Origin: Candidatus Sphingomonas phytovorans | GTDB lineage: Bacteria > Pseudomonadota > Alphaproteobacteria > Sphingomonadales > Sphingomonadaceae | DNA: 64,000 bases | Direction of reading: 5' to 3' | Assembly: GCA_029202385.1 (NCBI GenBank) | Contig: CP119314.1 | Coordinates: 4,887,001 to 4,951,000, forward strand | Part shown: in pieces, positions 7,956 through 17,409 of the stretch | Layout: each line of letters begins with the position of its first letter | Position numbering within the stretch: the stretch's first letter is position 1 | Made by a program: the position numbers and the translations under genes | Notes under the pieces: generated by a model | What the model was told of the DNA's origin: nothing | Database searches by the model: none | Seen by the model: only the letters and a program-made list of their open reading frames with translations

Positions 7956-10271
7956 ATGAGGGCCATTCTTCTTGCGTCGGCTTGCGCCGCCGCGTTCGTC
8001 GTATCGGCAACGCCGGCGCTGGCACAGGCCATCGCACCGCAGGCCGATACCCCGGCCGCCACGCAGGAAGAGGCTCATGACGCGAACGACATCGTCGTCA
8101 CCGCCACCCGCCGCAACGAACGCATCCAGGACGTTCCGCTCAGCATCACCGCCTTCTCGCAGGAACAGCTGACCGAGAAGGGAATCGTCGGCTTCGAAGG
8201 CATCGCCCGGGAGACGCCGGGTGTGGTGCTCAATCGTCCAACCCAGAATTTCAACAATTTCACCGCGCGCGGCATCGCCACCAACGGCTACAACGCCAAT
8301 CTCCAAAGTTCGGTCGCGGTCTATATCGATGAGCTGCCGGTCTCGACCATCGGCAACACCACGGTGGTCGATCCCAATCTGTTCGACGTGGAGCGCGTCG
8401 AGTTCCTGCGCGGGCCGCAGGGCACGCTGTTCGGCTCCGGCTCGCTGTCGGGGGCGATGCGCATCCTGACGAAGAGCCCCAACCTTCATGAGTTCGACAC
8501 CTCCGCGCTCGTCGATATTGGTCTGACCGGGTCGGATTCGGTGCGCCAGCGCTATAATGTGATGGTCAACATCCCCGTCGTGACCGACAAGCTCGCGATC
8601 CGCGGCGTCGGCTTCTATCGCCATGAGGACGGCTATCTCGACAATGTCGGCACCGGCATCCACAATTCGAACAAGCTGATCGACTGGGGCGGGCGCCTCG
8701 TCGCGCTGTGGCGGCCGACCGACCGGCTGTCGATCAAGTTGCTCGGCTCGTACGAGAACAGCGATCCCAAGGATTCCTCGCTGACCAGCCCTGCGCTCGG
8801 GCGCGAGAAACGCGTTTCGGACCAGCCGGACCGCTTCACCGGCAAGCAGCTCGTGCTCAACGGCACGCTCGACTATGAGTTCGATTTCGCCAAGCTGACC
8901 AGCTCGTCGACCTATTCGAAGTTCGACCAGCGCTTCTGGGTCGACCTCGGCGGCACCTTCCCGCGCGGGTCCTTTCCCGGTGCGCCGATCGCCTTCGGCC
9001 TGGATGCGAACGGCTATGACAAGGTCTTCGTGCAGGAGACCCGGCTCGTGTCGTCGCTGGACGGCCCTTTCCAGTTCGTCGTCGGGGGCTTCTACATGCA
9101 CCGCCGCCGCGACGTCGATTACTTCTACCGCTCCAGCTTTCCGTTCCTGCAGTCACGCGGCTTCACCGGATTGCCCGACCAATATTACCAGAAACAATAT
9201 ACCCATCAGATCAGCGAAGAACTCGCCGGTTTCGGGGAGCTGACCTATCGCTTCTCGAGCAAGTTCTGGCTGACCGGCGGTATGCGCTACGGCCGTACCT
9301 CGGCCCAGGGGTTCACCGAAGCCGGCGGGTATCTCGCGACGGCGGCGGGCTTCAACTATTTCGATTACGCGCTGGGCGGCTTCAGGAATGTGAACTTCAA
9401 CCAGTTCACGCCCTATGCCGCGGTCGCCGGTGTGAAGGCATCGGGATCGAAGCCGTCCTGGAAGGCGAGCGCCAGCTTCAAGCCCACCGAGTCGGTGACG
9501 ACCTATGCCACCTTCTCCACCGGTTTCCGCGCCCCGATCGTGAATGCGTTCGCCGGGCGTCCCAGCCTGGTAAACCCCAACGACATCATCATTCCCAACG
9601 GCGCGTCCTCGGACGATCTGAAAAGCTATGAGGTCGGCGCCAAGGGGCGCTTCCTCAACGGGCTGGTGACGATCAATGTGGCGGCTTATCTGATCGACTG
9701 GAGCAATATCCAGGCACAGGCCAACCGCGTATCGGACTCAGTGCAGTTCGCCACCAATATCGGTGGGGCACGCAGCAAGGGCTTCGAAGTCGAGATGGGC
9801 ATCATCCCGGTCAAGGACGTCTTCATCGGCCTGAACGCGGCGTATAATGATTCGAAGATCACCAAGCTGAGCGCGACCGAGGCCGCGATCTCCGGCGCGG
9901 TGCTCGGCCACAGGCTCTCCGCACCCCGGCTTCAGGGCGCGCTCTACGCATCCTACGGTTTCGATCTCGGCAACGACACCAAGGCGAACTTCGCCGTGAA
10001 CGCGCAATATGTCGGCTCGTACAACAGCTCTTTCCCGAACACGCCGGGCGCGCCGACCGTGCCGTTGTCGACCTTTGGCAAGACCGATGAATATGTGAAC
10101 ACGAACCTGACCTTCGGCCTCAAGCGCGGCGACATTTCGGCGCAGCTCTATGTCGAGAATGTGTTCGACGATCACTCGATCACCTACATCCATCCCGAAG
10201 CGTTTCTCGTCAGCCGCTTCGGTACATTGCGGCCGCGTACGATCGGCATCCGTCTCGGCTACGGGCTCTGA
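7956..10271 (+). CDS. TonB-dependent receptor
   Basis: A 771-residue outer-membrane receptor. A signal peptide (ending ALAQ, near residue 24) is followed by the sphingomonad plug start NDIVVTATRRNERIQDVPLS, the plug motifs ARGIATNGYN and VERVEFLRGPQGTLFGSGS, and a beta-barrel ending in an aromatic-rich strand (RTIGIRLGYGL). The ATG at 7956 is preferred over an upstream GTG in frame because GGGAGAGACAGG precedes it and it starts the signal peptide. It probably imports the ester or acid compound handled by the following operon: MFS transporter, carboxylesterase, CoA ligase and TetR, then the SDR. The ligand is unknown; a 25-bp operator-like site lies upstream. Confidence 0.93.
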   Translation: MRAILLASACAAAFVVSATPALAQAIAPQADTPAATQEEAHDANDIVVTATRRNERIQDVPLSITAFSQEQLTEKGIVGFEGIARETPGVVLNRPTQNFNNFTARGIATNGYNANLQSSVAVYIDELPVSTIGNTTVVDPNLFDVERVEFLRGPQGTLFGSGSLSGAMRILTKSPNLHEFDTSALVDIGLTGSDSVRQRYNVMVNIPVVTDKLAIRGVGFYRHEDGYLDNVGTGIHNSNKLIDWGGRLVALWRPTDRLSIKLLGSYENSDPKDSSLTSPALGREKRVSDQPDRFTGKQLVLNGTLDYEFDFAKLTSSSTYSKFDQRFWVDLGGTFPRGSFPGAPIAFGLDANGYDKVFVQETRLVSSLDGPFQFVVGGFYMHRRRDVDYFYRSSFPFLQSRGFTGLPDQYYQKQYTHQISEELAGFGELTYRFSSKFWLTGGMRYGRTSAQGFTEAGGYLATAAGFNYFDYALGGFRNVNFNQFTPYAAVAGVKASGSKPSWKASASFKPTESVTTYATFSTGFRAPIVNAFAGRPSLVNPNDIIIPNGASSDDLKSYEVGAKGRFLNGLVTINVAAYLIDWSNIQAQANRVSDSVQFATNIGGARSKGFEVEMGIIPVKDVFIGLNAAYNDSKITKLSATEAAISGAVLGHRLSAPRLQGALYASYGFDLGNDTKANFAVNAQYVGSYNSSFPNTPGAPTVPLSTFGKTDEYVNTNLTFGLKRGDISAQLYVENVFDDHSITYIHPEAFLVSRFGTLRPRTIGIRLGYGL

Positions 10272-10274
10272 TCG

Positions 10275-11609
10275 GTGGCCGCCGGTTCCGTTCCCCCGAT
10301 CGGCGTGACGGAGCCGGCCGCCGCGCGTTCCGCCCCGGCCACCAGCGCCCGTCCGTGGCTCATGCTGGCCGCGCTCACCTTCGTCTATGTCCTCAATTTT
10401 CTCGATCGGCAGCTGATCGGCATCCTCGCCAAGCCGATCCAGGATGCCTTGCAGGTAAGCGACGGCCAGCTCGGCCTGATCGGCGGCCTGTATTTCGCGA
10501 TGTTCTATTGCTTCATCGCGATCCCGGTGGGCTGGCTCGCCGACCGGACCAACCGCATCAACGTCCTGTCGCTCGCCTGCGCGATCTGGAGCGGCGCGAC
10601 GATCGCCTGCGGCATGGCCGGGAACTACACACAGCTCGTCGTCGCGCGCATGGTCGTCGGTTTCGGCGAGGCGGGCGGCGTCCCGCCATCCTACGCGATC
10701 ATCACTGATACCTATCCGCCCGGCAGACGCGCCGCGGCGCTCGGCATCTTCAATCTCGGCCCGGCGATCGGCGCCGCGATCGGCGTGGCGTTCGGCGCCG
10801 CGATCGCTGAGCGGTTCGGCTGGCGCATGCCGTTCATCATCATCGGCATCATCGGCATCGTCACGGCGTTGCTGGTGCGGCTGTTCTTCCGCGAGCCGGA
10901 ACGCGGCGCGACCGACCAGGTGCGCACGAGCCACGGCTCGGACAAGGCTGCCTTCTGGCCTACCTTGCGCATGTTCTTTACGCACCCGGTGCTTATGCTC
11001 GCGGCGCTGGGTAGCGGCGCGACTCAGTTCGTCACCTATGGCCTCGGCAATTTCGCGGTGCTGTTCCTGATGCGCGACAAGGGCATGGCGTTGAGCGACG
11101 TCGCCATCTGGTACGCGCTGGTGCTGGTTCTCGGCATGGGCGGCGGGATGGTCATTTCCGGCCGGGTGATCGACCGCATGACGCGAACCTCGCGGGCGGG
11201 CTATGCCATCGCGCCCGCGCTGTCGCTCGCGGTGGCGATGCCCTTCTACCTTGCTTTCATCTGGGCGCCGACCTGGCCGCTCGCCCTTGCGCTGCTCGCG
11301 GTGGTGATGGTCTTCAACTATTTCTATCTCTCGGCGTCGGTGGCGCTGGTGCAGGATGAGGTCAGGCCCAACCAGCGCGTGCTGGCCGGCGCGCTGCTGC
11401 TGCTGGTGATGAACTTCATCGGTCTCGGTCTCGGGCCGACCTGGGTTGGCCAGGCGAGCGACTGGTTCAAGGCGCATGGCCATGCCCAATATCTGCAATC
11501 GGCCCTGTACACGCTGACGCCCTTCTACCTGATCGCGATCGCGCTCTTCCTCCGGCTCGCGCGCATCCTGCGCCGCGAGAGCCGCAACCCCGTCGAGATG
11601 TCAGCATGA
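10275..11609 (+). CDS. MFS transporter, spinster-like
   Basis: A 444-residue permease with about 12 membrane segments. The first begins at LTFVYVLNFLDRQLIGILAK and is followed by the MFS loop motif GWLADRTNR and, in TM4-5, VVGFGEAGGVPPSYAIITD, typical of the spinster-like MFS proteins that sit next to TonB receptors in sphingomonad catabolic clusters. The GTG start lies 3 bases after the receptor stop, and its stop overlaps the carboxylesterase ATG by 4 bases, so the genes are translationally coupled. It should carry the substrate across the inner membrane; the substrate is not known. Confidence 0.9.
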   Translation: MAAGSVPPIGVTEPAAARSAPATSARPWLMLAALTFVYVLNFLDRQLIGILAKPIQDALQVSDGQLGLIGGLYFAMFYCFIAIPVGWLADRTNRINVLSLACAIWSGATIACGMAGNYTQLVVARMVVGFGEAGGVPPSYAIITDTYPPGRRAAALGIFNLGPAIGAAIGVAFGAAIAERFGWRMPFIIIGIIGIVTALLVRLFFREPERGATDQVRTSHGSDKAAFWPTLRMFFTHPVLMLAALGSGATQFVTYGLGNFAVLFLMRDKGMALSDVAIWYALVLVLGMGGGMVISGRVIDRMTRTSRAGYAIAPALSLAVAMPFYLAFIWAPTWPLALALLAVVMVFNYFYLSASVALVQDEVRPNQRVLAGALLLLVMNFIGLGLGPTWVGQASDWFKAHGHAQYLQSALYTLTPFYLIAIALFLRLARILRRESRNPVEMSA

Positions 11610-13234
11610 AACAATTGTGCCTTGCCGCGCTGGCGGCCTTCCTGCTTCCGGCGGGTCCGGCATTTGCCCAGTCGGCCATCGTCGATGCTCCTGCGGGAAG
11701 CGTGCAGGGCAGCGTCCAGGGCGATGTTCGTGTCTTCAGAAGCATTCCCTATGCACAGCCGCCGGTTGGGGCGATGCGCTGGAAGGCCCCGGCCGCGCTC
11801 CCGGCCTGGGAAGGCGTGCGCAAGGTGACCGATTTCGGGCCGGCCTGCGTCCAGCCGCATTCGAAGGCGGTCGGCATCTACACCAATCCGCCCGAGAAGA
11901 TGAGCGAGGACTGCCTGACGCTCAATATCTGGGCACCGAAGGACGCGAAGAACCTGCCGGTCTTCGTCTGGATCCATGGCGGCGCGCTGGTCGGCGGCTA
12001 CAGCCATGAGCGGACGTATGACGGCGCCCGCATGGCGGGGAAGGGGGTGATCGTCGTCTCGATCAACTACCGGCTCGGCGTGCTCGGCTATCTCGCCCAT
12101 CCGGCGCTGAGCGCTGAGTCTCCTGAGGCAATCTCCGGCAATTACGGCCTGCTCGATCAGATCGCGGCGCTCGACTGGGTGAAGCGCAACATCGGCGCGT
12201 TCGGCGGCGACTCCGGCAATGTGACGATCGCGGGGGAGTCGGCGGGCGGGCTCAGCGTGATGTATTTGATGGCCTCACCGCGCGCGCGGGGGCTGTTCCA
12301 CAAGGCCATCGCCGAAAGCGCCTATATGATCTCAACGCCCGAGCTGAAGCAGGCGGCGCACGGCACGCCCTCGGCGGAAGCTGCCGGGACTCAGATCATG
12401 ACGGCGCTGGGGGCGGCCGATCTGCCGGCGCTCCGCGCGATGGACGCGGAAAAGCTCACGGATTCGGCCGCGGCCAGGGGTTATGGCCCCTGGGGCGCCG
12501 TCGATGGCAAGGTGCTGACCCGCCAGCTCGTCGACACCTGGAATCGCGGCGAGCAGGCGCCCGTGCCGGTCCTCGCCGGCTTCAACAGTGGAGAGATCCG
12601 CTCGCTCCGTGTCCTGTTGCCGCCGGCGCCTGCCAGTGGCGCTGCCTATGAGGAGACGATCCGCGGCCGCTATGGCGATCTCGCTGACTATTATCTCAAG
12701 CTCTATCCCGCCGGCACGATCGACGAGAGCATGCTCGCCAATACCCGCGACGCGCTTTACGGCTGGACTTCCACGCGGCTCGCGATCGGCCAGACAGCGA
12801 TCGGCCAGCGCGGCTATCTCTATCTGTTCGATCATGGCTATCCGGCCGCGGACGATAACGGTTTGCACGCGTTCCATGCCTCGGAACTGCCCTATGTCTT
12901 CGGCACGGCCGGCCAGACGCCGCCTTATTGGCCGAAGGTGCCCGACACGCTGGCCGAACGGCGCCTGTCCGATGCGATGATGAGCTACTGGACGTCGTTC
13001 GCGACGACCGGCGATCCGGTCGCCAAGGGCCAGCCCGCCTGGCAACCTTATGGCACCGACGCGAACTACATGGCCTTCGCGCAGGTGCCGGTGCCGGGCA
13101 GGAAACTCTTCCCGGGCATGTTCGCGCTGCACGAAGCGGCTGTCTGCCGCAGATCCGCGGCGGGCGACCAGCCGTGGAACTGGAATACCGGCGTCATCTC
13201 CCCGGTGCTGGCAAAGGCGGCAAACTGCAAATGA
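11606..13234 (+). CDS. type B carboxylesterase, exported
   Basis: A 542-residue carboxylesterase (PF00135 type) with a signal peptide (cleavage after AFA, about residue 21). Family landmarks are EDCLTLNIWAP at 101-111, the oxyanion-hole motif WIHGGALVGG, and the nucleophile motif GESAGG at 210-215 (Ser212). The catalytic His is probably in DNGLHAFHASELPYVFG. It probably hydrolyses the imported ester in the periplasm. It overlaps the transporter gene upstream and the CoA ligase gene downstream by 4 bases each (ATGA), a tight operon. The product acid would suit the CoA ligase that follows. Confidence 0.92.
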   Translation: MKQLCLAALAAFLLPAGPAFAQSAIVDAPAGSVQGSVQGDVRVFRSIPYAQPPVGAMRWKAPAALPAWEGVRKVTDFGPACVQPHSKAVGIYTNPPEKMSEDCLTLNIWAPKDAKNLPVFVWIHGGALVGGYSHERTYDGARMAGKGVIVVSINYRLGVLGYLAHPALSAESPEAISGNYGLLDQIAALDWVKRNIGAFGGDSGNVTIAGESAGGLSVMYLMASPRARGLFHKAIAESAYMISTPELKQAAHGTPSAEAAGTQIMTALGAADLPALRAMDAEKLTDSAAARGYGPWGAVDGKVLTRQLVDTWNRGEQAPVPVLAGFNSGEIRSLRVLLPPAPASGAAYEETIRGRYGDLADYYLKLYPAGTIDESMLANTRDALYGWTSTRLAIGQTAIGQRGYLYLFDHGYPAADDNGLHAFHASELPYVFGTAGQTPPYWPKVPDTLAERRLSDAMMSYWTSFATTGDPVAKGQPAWQPYGTDANYMAFAQVPVPGRKLFPGMFALHEAAVCRRSAAGDQPWNWNTGVISPVLAKAANCK

Positions 13235-14814
13235 TCGACGGTGAAATGCAGCCTTTCGACCTGACGCTCGACAAGTTTCTGGAACATGCAGCCAAATGGC
13301 ATCCTCGCCGCGAGGTGGTGACTGCCTGCGAAGACGGGCGGATCGCCCGGATCGGCTATGGCGAATTACAGGCGCGCAGCAAGCGCGTGTCGGCGGTGCT
13401 CGACGGGCTTGGCGCGCGGGCAGGGGACCGAATCGCCACGCTGGCGTGGAACAGCCAGGCGCATGTCGAGACCTGGTATGCCGTCATGGGCATGGGGGCG
13501 GTCTGCCATACGCTCAACCCGCGGCTGACCGGCGCGCAGCTCGCCTCGATGGTCGAGCAGTCGGGCGCGCGGATGCTGATCGCGAGCGCCGACCTGATGC
13601 CGCTCGCCAGCCAGATCGCCGAGCGGGTGCGCGCGATCGAATGCGTGCTGGTGATCGACGGGCCCGGCCAGGGCGTGGCGGGCGGCGCGCGTGTCGTCGA
13701 ACTCGAACCGCTGATCGCCGAGGCTTCCCCGACCGTGCCCTGGGGAGGCTTCGACGAAACCGCGCCCTGCGGCCTGTGCTTCACTTCCGGCACCACGGGC
13801 GCGCCCAAGGGGGTCACCTATACCCACCGGTCGAGCTTCCTGCACACGCTGCGGCTGCTGCAGGCGGACGTCATGGCGATCTCCGCCAAGGACAGAGCGC
13901 TGGTCGTCGTGCCGATGTTCCACGCCAATGCCTGGGGACTGCCCTTCGCGGTGCCCGCGGCCGGCGCGAAGCTGGTGCTGCCCGGAAGGCGGACTGACGG
14001 CGCGAGCCTGGCGCGTCTGATCGTCGCCGAAGGGGTGACGATCGCGGTGGGCGTTCCGACCGTCTGGCTCGGTCTGCTCGACCATCTCGAAGCCACCGGA
14101 GAAGAGGTGCCGACGCTCCAGCGGATCATCATGGGCGGTGCCCCGCTGGCACCGGCGCTGATGGAGCGGATCGAGCGCCGGCTCGACGTGACGGTACAGA
14201 CGAGCTGGGGGATGACCGAATTGTCACCCTCGGGCACCGTCTCCCCGCCCAATGATCCCGACCGATCCGCCGCGCTGGCGGGACGCCCGGCGATCGGGGT
14301 TGATCTGTTGCTGGTCGATGCGGAGGGAAACGCCTTGCCTGAACAGCGCGGGCCGGAGGGCCATCTGCGAGTCCGCGGCGCGGCGGTGATCGAGCGCTAT
14401 TTCGGCCAGGAGCAGAGCGCGACCGATGCCGATGGCTGGTTCGGGACCGGCGATCTCGCGCGAATTGATGCTGACGGCAATCTGATCATCACCGGCCGGG
14501 CCAAGGACCTGATCAAGTCGGGCGGCGAGTGGATCAACCCGGCGGAGATCGAAGCGGTGGTCGGCGCGCTGCCTGAGGTGTCGCTGGCCGCGGTGATCGG
14601 GCGGCAGGACGACAAATGGGGCGAGCGCCCGATCCTGCTGGTGGAGATGCGCGATCGCCAGGGGATCAGCGACGAAGCCCTGCTGGCGCCCCTGAAAGGG
14701 CGGGTCGCGCCCTGGTGGATCCCCGACGCGATCGTGCGCCTGCAGCACATGCCTCTGGCGTCGACCGGCAAGATCGACAAGATACGCCTGAGATCCGAAT
14801 ACGGCAGCGCGTGA
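13231..14814 (+). CDS. acyl-CoA synthetase (AMP-forming)
   Basis: A 527-residue ANL-superfamily enzyme that activates a carboxylic acid to its CoA thioester via an acyl-AMP. Motifs: the phosphate loop TSGTTGAPKG at 185-194, TSWGMTELSP (A5 region), GWFGTGDLARID (hinge and Asp), GRAKDLIKSGGEWINPAEIE, and the C-terminal catalytic Lys in STGKIDK. It resembles medium/long-chain or aromatic-substituted acid ligases. The ATG at 13231 overlaps the carboxylesterase stop; an ATG at 13243 is a possible alternative. Placed between esterase and dehydrogenase, it is likely to commit the released acid to a beta-oxidation-like route. Confidence 0.92.
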   Translation: MIDGEMQPFDLTLDKFLEHAAKWHPRREVVTACEDGRIARIGYGELQARSKRVSAVLDGLGARAGDRIATLAWNSQAHVETWYAVMGMGAVCHTLNPRLTGAQLASMVEQSGARMLIASADLMPLASQIAERVRAIECVLVIDGPGQGVAGGARVVELEPLIAEASPTVPWGGFDETAPCGLCFTSGTTGAPKGVTYTHRSSFLHTLRLLQADVMAISAKDRALVVVPMFHANAWGLPFAVPAAGAKLVLPGRRTDGASLARLIVAEGVTIAVGVPTVWLGLLDHLEATGEEVPTLQRIIMGGAPLAPALMERIERRLDVTVQTSWGMTELSPSGTVSPPNDPDRSAALAGRPAIGVDLLLVDAEGNALPEQRGPEGHLRVRGAAVIERYFGQEQSATDADGWFGTGDLARIDADGNLIITGRAKDLIKSGGEWINPAEIEAVVGALPEVSLAAVIGRQDDKWGERPILLVEMRDRQGISDEALLAPLKGRVAPWWIPDAIVRLQHMPLASTGKIDKIRLRSEYGSA

Positions 14815-14869
14815 GCCGGGGTCCGGTCGCCGGTTCGGCGCTGGTCACGGCAAGACAGAAAGGCCCTCA

Positions 14870-15565
14870 TTGCCCGAAGACGTGAAACCCCGCCGACGCA
14901 ACACCAAGGCGGAACAGCGTGCCGAGACGATGGAGCAGATCCTCGACGCGGCCGAATATCTCTTCTCGCAGCACGGCCTGTACGGCGTGACGCTGAAGGA
15001 TGTCGCGAAACGCGTCGGCGTCCACCACACGCTGCTCAATTACTATTTCGAGGACAAGAAGAAGCTCTTCGACGCGGTCTTCGCCCGCCGCGCCGTGGTG
15101 ACGAGCGAGCGGCGCATGAAGGCGCTCGACGAATATGATGCGGCGACCCAGGGCAAGCCCAGTGTCGCGGGGGCACTGCGCGCGTTCCTCGATACCGATC
15201 TCGACCTCTATATCGAGGGCGGGGAGGGCTGGAAGAACTATGCCGCGCTGGGCGCGCAGGTGGCGAACGCACCCCAATGGGGTGCCGAGCTGATGGACGA
15301 GCATTTCGATCCGGTCGTGCTGCGCCTGATCGGACTGCTGAAAAAGGCGCTGCCCGATTGCAGCGAGCAGGACATCTTCTGGGGCTATCATTTCGTCACC
15401 GGCGCCCTGATGTTGACGCTGGCGCGGACCGGGCGGATCGACAAGCTTTCCGGCGGCATCTGCAAGTCGGACGATTTTGTTGCCGTCAAGGATCGCATGG
15501 CGTCGTTCATGGCCGCCGGCTTCCTGGAATTGTGCCGCCAGCATTCGGGAAAAGAGCCGTTCTGA
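14870..15565 (+). CDS. TetR/AcrR family regulator
   Basis: A 231-residue TetR regulator: the DNA-binding domain spans about residues 14-65 (ILDAAEYLFSQHGLYGVTLK, then VAKRVGVHHTLLNYYFEDKK), followed by an all-helical ligand domain. The start is a TTG at 14870 with AAAGG 6 bases upstream; an in-frame GTG at 14882 is possible. It lies 55 bases after the CoA ligase gene on the same strand. Two copies of a 25-bp element, before the receptor gene and before the SDR gene, are its likely operators; the inducer may be a CoA ester or the free acid. The binding assignment is inferred from position. Confidence 0.9.
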   Translation: MPEDVKPRRRNTKAEQRAETMEQILDAAEYLFSQHGLYGVTLKDVAKRVGVHHTLLNYYFEDKKKLFDAVFARRAVVTSERRMKALDEYDAATQGKPSVAGALRAFLDTDLDLYIEGGEGWKNYAALGAQVANAPQWGAELMDEHFDPVVLRLIGLLKKALPDCSEQDIFWGYHFVTGALMLTLARTGRIDKLSGGICKSDDFVAVKDRMASFMAAGFLELCRQHSGKEPF

Positions 15566-15620
15566 CGGCGCGATGAAGCTGATTCCCGCCGGCTGCATCA
15601 GCGGATGTTACATATAAAAG

Positions 15621-15645
15621 ACACTAACTAGCTTGAGAGTGAATA
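15621..15645. promoter_or_regulatory. candidate TetR operator before SDR gene
   Basis: An imperfect palindrome with outer half-sites CACT / AGTG around a central AGCT (15622-15641), within a 25-bp element that matches 7854-7878 in the opposite orientation at 20 of 25 bases. It lies 48-72 bp upstream of the SDR start, directly after the TetR gene. Confidence 0.65.
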
Positions 15646-15692
15646 TGAATCGAGCTAGCGACGAACGCAGGTCAAGAGGGAGGAACAGTCAC

Positions 15693-16586
15693 ATGTCACT
15701 GCAAGGACGCGTCGCGATCGTAACCGGGGCCGGCGGCGGACTGGGGCGGGCGCATGCCCTGTTCCTGGCCCGTCACGGGGCCAGGGTGGTGGTCAATGAC
15801 GTGGCGCCGCAGGCAGCGGAGACCGTCGCCGCAGAGATCGCCGCCATCGGTGGCGAGGCGCTTGCCGTCGCCGGATCGGTCACCGACGAGGCGGCGGTCG
15901 CCGCGATGGTCGCCCGGGTGATGGACCATTGGGGGCGGATCGACATTCTGGTGAACAATGCCGGCATCCTGCGCGACAAGAGCTTCGCGAAGATGAGCCT
16001 CGACGATTTCCGCATCGTGATCGACGTTCACCTGATGGGCGCGGCGATCTGCACCAAGGCTGTATGGGAGATCATGCGCGAGCAGCGTCACGGGCGCGTG
16101 ATCATGACGACCTCCTCGTCCGGCCTGTACGGCAATTTCGGCCAGGCTAATTACGGCGCCGCCAAGATGGCGCTGGTCGGGCTGATGCAGACGCTGGCGA
16201 TCGAGGGCGAGAAATACGGCATCCGGGTGAACTGCCTCGCGCCGACTGCCGCCACCCAGATGACTCACGGCGTCTTGCCCGACACCAGCCTCGACCTGCT
16301 CGACCCGGCGCTGGTGAGTCCGGGGCTGCTCGCGCTCGTCGGCGAGGATGCGCCAACCCGTGCGATCCTGTGCGCCGGTGCAGGTCATTTCGCGCGGGCG
16401 AGCGTCACCTTGTCGCAGGGGCGGCATATCGGCGGTACGGCGGATGCCGGCGAGCAGGTGGTCGCCCATTGGAACATCATCTCCGATCGGGCGGGCGAGA
16501 TCGTCCCCGAATATGGCTTCGTCCAGGCCGAGCGCGAGGTCGCGAGCGCCGGCATGGCATCGGCGGAAGCCGCCCTGGTGGAGTGA
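15693..16586 (+). CDS. SDR family dehydrogenase (hydroxyacyl-CoA dehydrogenase-like)
   Basis: A 297-residue short-chain dehydrogenase. The NAD-binding motif TGAGGGLG is at 11-18, NNAG at 88-91, and the catalytic Tyr and Lys in YGAAK at 154-158, with the Ser near 142. It resembles the (3R)-hydroxyacyl-CoA dehydrogenase domain of peroxisomal multifunctional enzyme type 2, including an unusually long C-terminal part after the Rossmann fold. The start at 15693 is fixed by GAGGGAGGA upstream; the longer open frame has no such site. It is preceded by the operator-like site shared with the receptor gene, so it probably belongs to the same regulon and oxidises a CoA-bound alcohol. Confidence 0.9.
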   Translation: MSLQGRVAIVTGAGGGLGRAHALFLARHGARVVVNDVAPQAAETVAAEIAAIGGEALAVAGSVTDEAAVAAMVARVMDHWGRIDILVNNAGILRDKSFAKMSLDDFRIVIDVHLMGAAICTKAVWEIMREQRHGRVIMTTSSSGLYGNFGQANYGAAKMALVGLMQTLAIEGEKYGIRVNCLAPTAATQMTHGVLPDTSLDLLDPALVSPGLLALVGEDAPTRAILCAGAGHFARASVTLSQGRHIGGTADAGEQVVAHWNIISDRAGEIVPEYGFVQAEREVASAGMASAEAALVE

Positions 16587-16747
16587 AGGAAATACCGCCG
16601 ATCCGCTCCCGCTTTCCCGAGCGGAGGGCGTGGGGCGCCGGTCCGCGATGGCATCACGGGCGCGAATGATGCACAGAGCGGCCTGTGGGAGATACGGCGA
16701 CAGTCATGCGCATGCGCGCCGGCCCGTATGGCGGCCGGCGCTGACTC

Positions 16748-17293
16748 GTGGCGGATACGGGGGACGATCCTGACGTTGACCTGATCGCCGCCGCCACGGG
16801 CGGCGATCGCGACGCCTTCGGCCTGCTGCTGCAACGGCATTACAACCGGATCCACGGCCTGGCCTGGCAATTGACCGGATCGCGTGCCGATGCGGACGAT
16901 ATCGCGCAGGATGTCTGCTGCACGTTGGTCGAGAAGATCGGCGGGTTCCGGGGCGAAGCCAGGTTCACCACCTGGCTGTGCGGCATCGTGGTCAACGCCT
17001 GCCGCGACCAGAAGCGCCGCCGCCGTTCCTTTCTTGGCTTTACGGAGCGGCTTGGCGTTCTGACCGGGCTGACGCGCGGGCCGGACGGGCGCGACCTTCA
17101 CGATGCGATGTGGGTGAAGAGCGCCATCGCCCGGCTGAAGCCGGCCTATCGTGATGCGGTGGTGCTCGTCGCCGGACAGCAGCTCAGCCATGCCGAGGCG
17201 GCTGATGTACTGGGCGTGGCCGAATCGACCATATCGTGGCGGATGCACGAGGTACGGCGACTGCTTGCCACCGACCGGGCCGAAGGCGGCTGA
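16748..17293 (+). CDS. ECF-type RNA polymerase sigma factor
   Basis: A 181-residue sigma-70 family factor: region 2 covers about residues 20-95 ([20 protein letters not shown], then [20 protein letters not shown]) and region 4 about 122-172 ([20 protein letters not shown], then [20 protein letters not shown]). The GTG at 16748 is chosen for its family-typical N-terminus; the ribosome-binding site is weak. The gene lies 116 bases before the VWA lipoprotein and TPR genes on the same strand. No classic anti-sigma factor with a zinc-binding motif is adjacent; the TPR protein with its single membrane segment is a possible partner, but this is only inference. Confidence 0.9.
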   Translation: MADTGDDPDVDLIAAATGGDRDAFGLLLQRHYNRIHGLAWQLTGSRADADDIAQDVCCTLVEKIGGFRGEARFTTWLCGIVVNACRDQKRRRRSFLGFTERLGVLTGLTRGPDGRDLHDAMWVKSAIARLKPAYRDAVVLVAGQQLSHAEAADVLGVAESTISWRMHEVRRLLATDRAEGG

Positions 17294-17409
17294 ACGGCAG
17301 GGGCGGCATTCGAAGAAATATTTTCAACCGGACCCAAGGATATCCCGGGGAGGGGCGTCGAAGGGACATGCGGACGATCGTGCGCCGCTGTCACCAGGGA
17401 GAGTTCCCC

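Noticed and set aside
9738..11498. Long minus-strand open frame opposite the receptor and MFS genes
   Set aside because: Composition is Arg/His/Asp-rich with no motif; it spans parts of two real genes.
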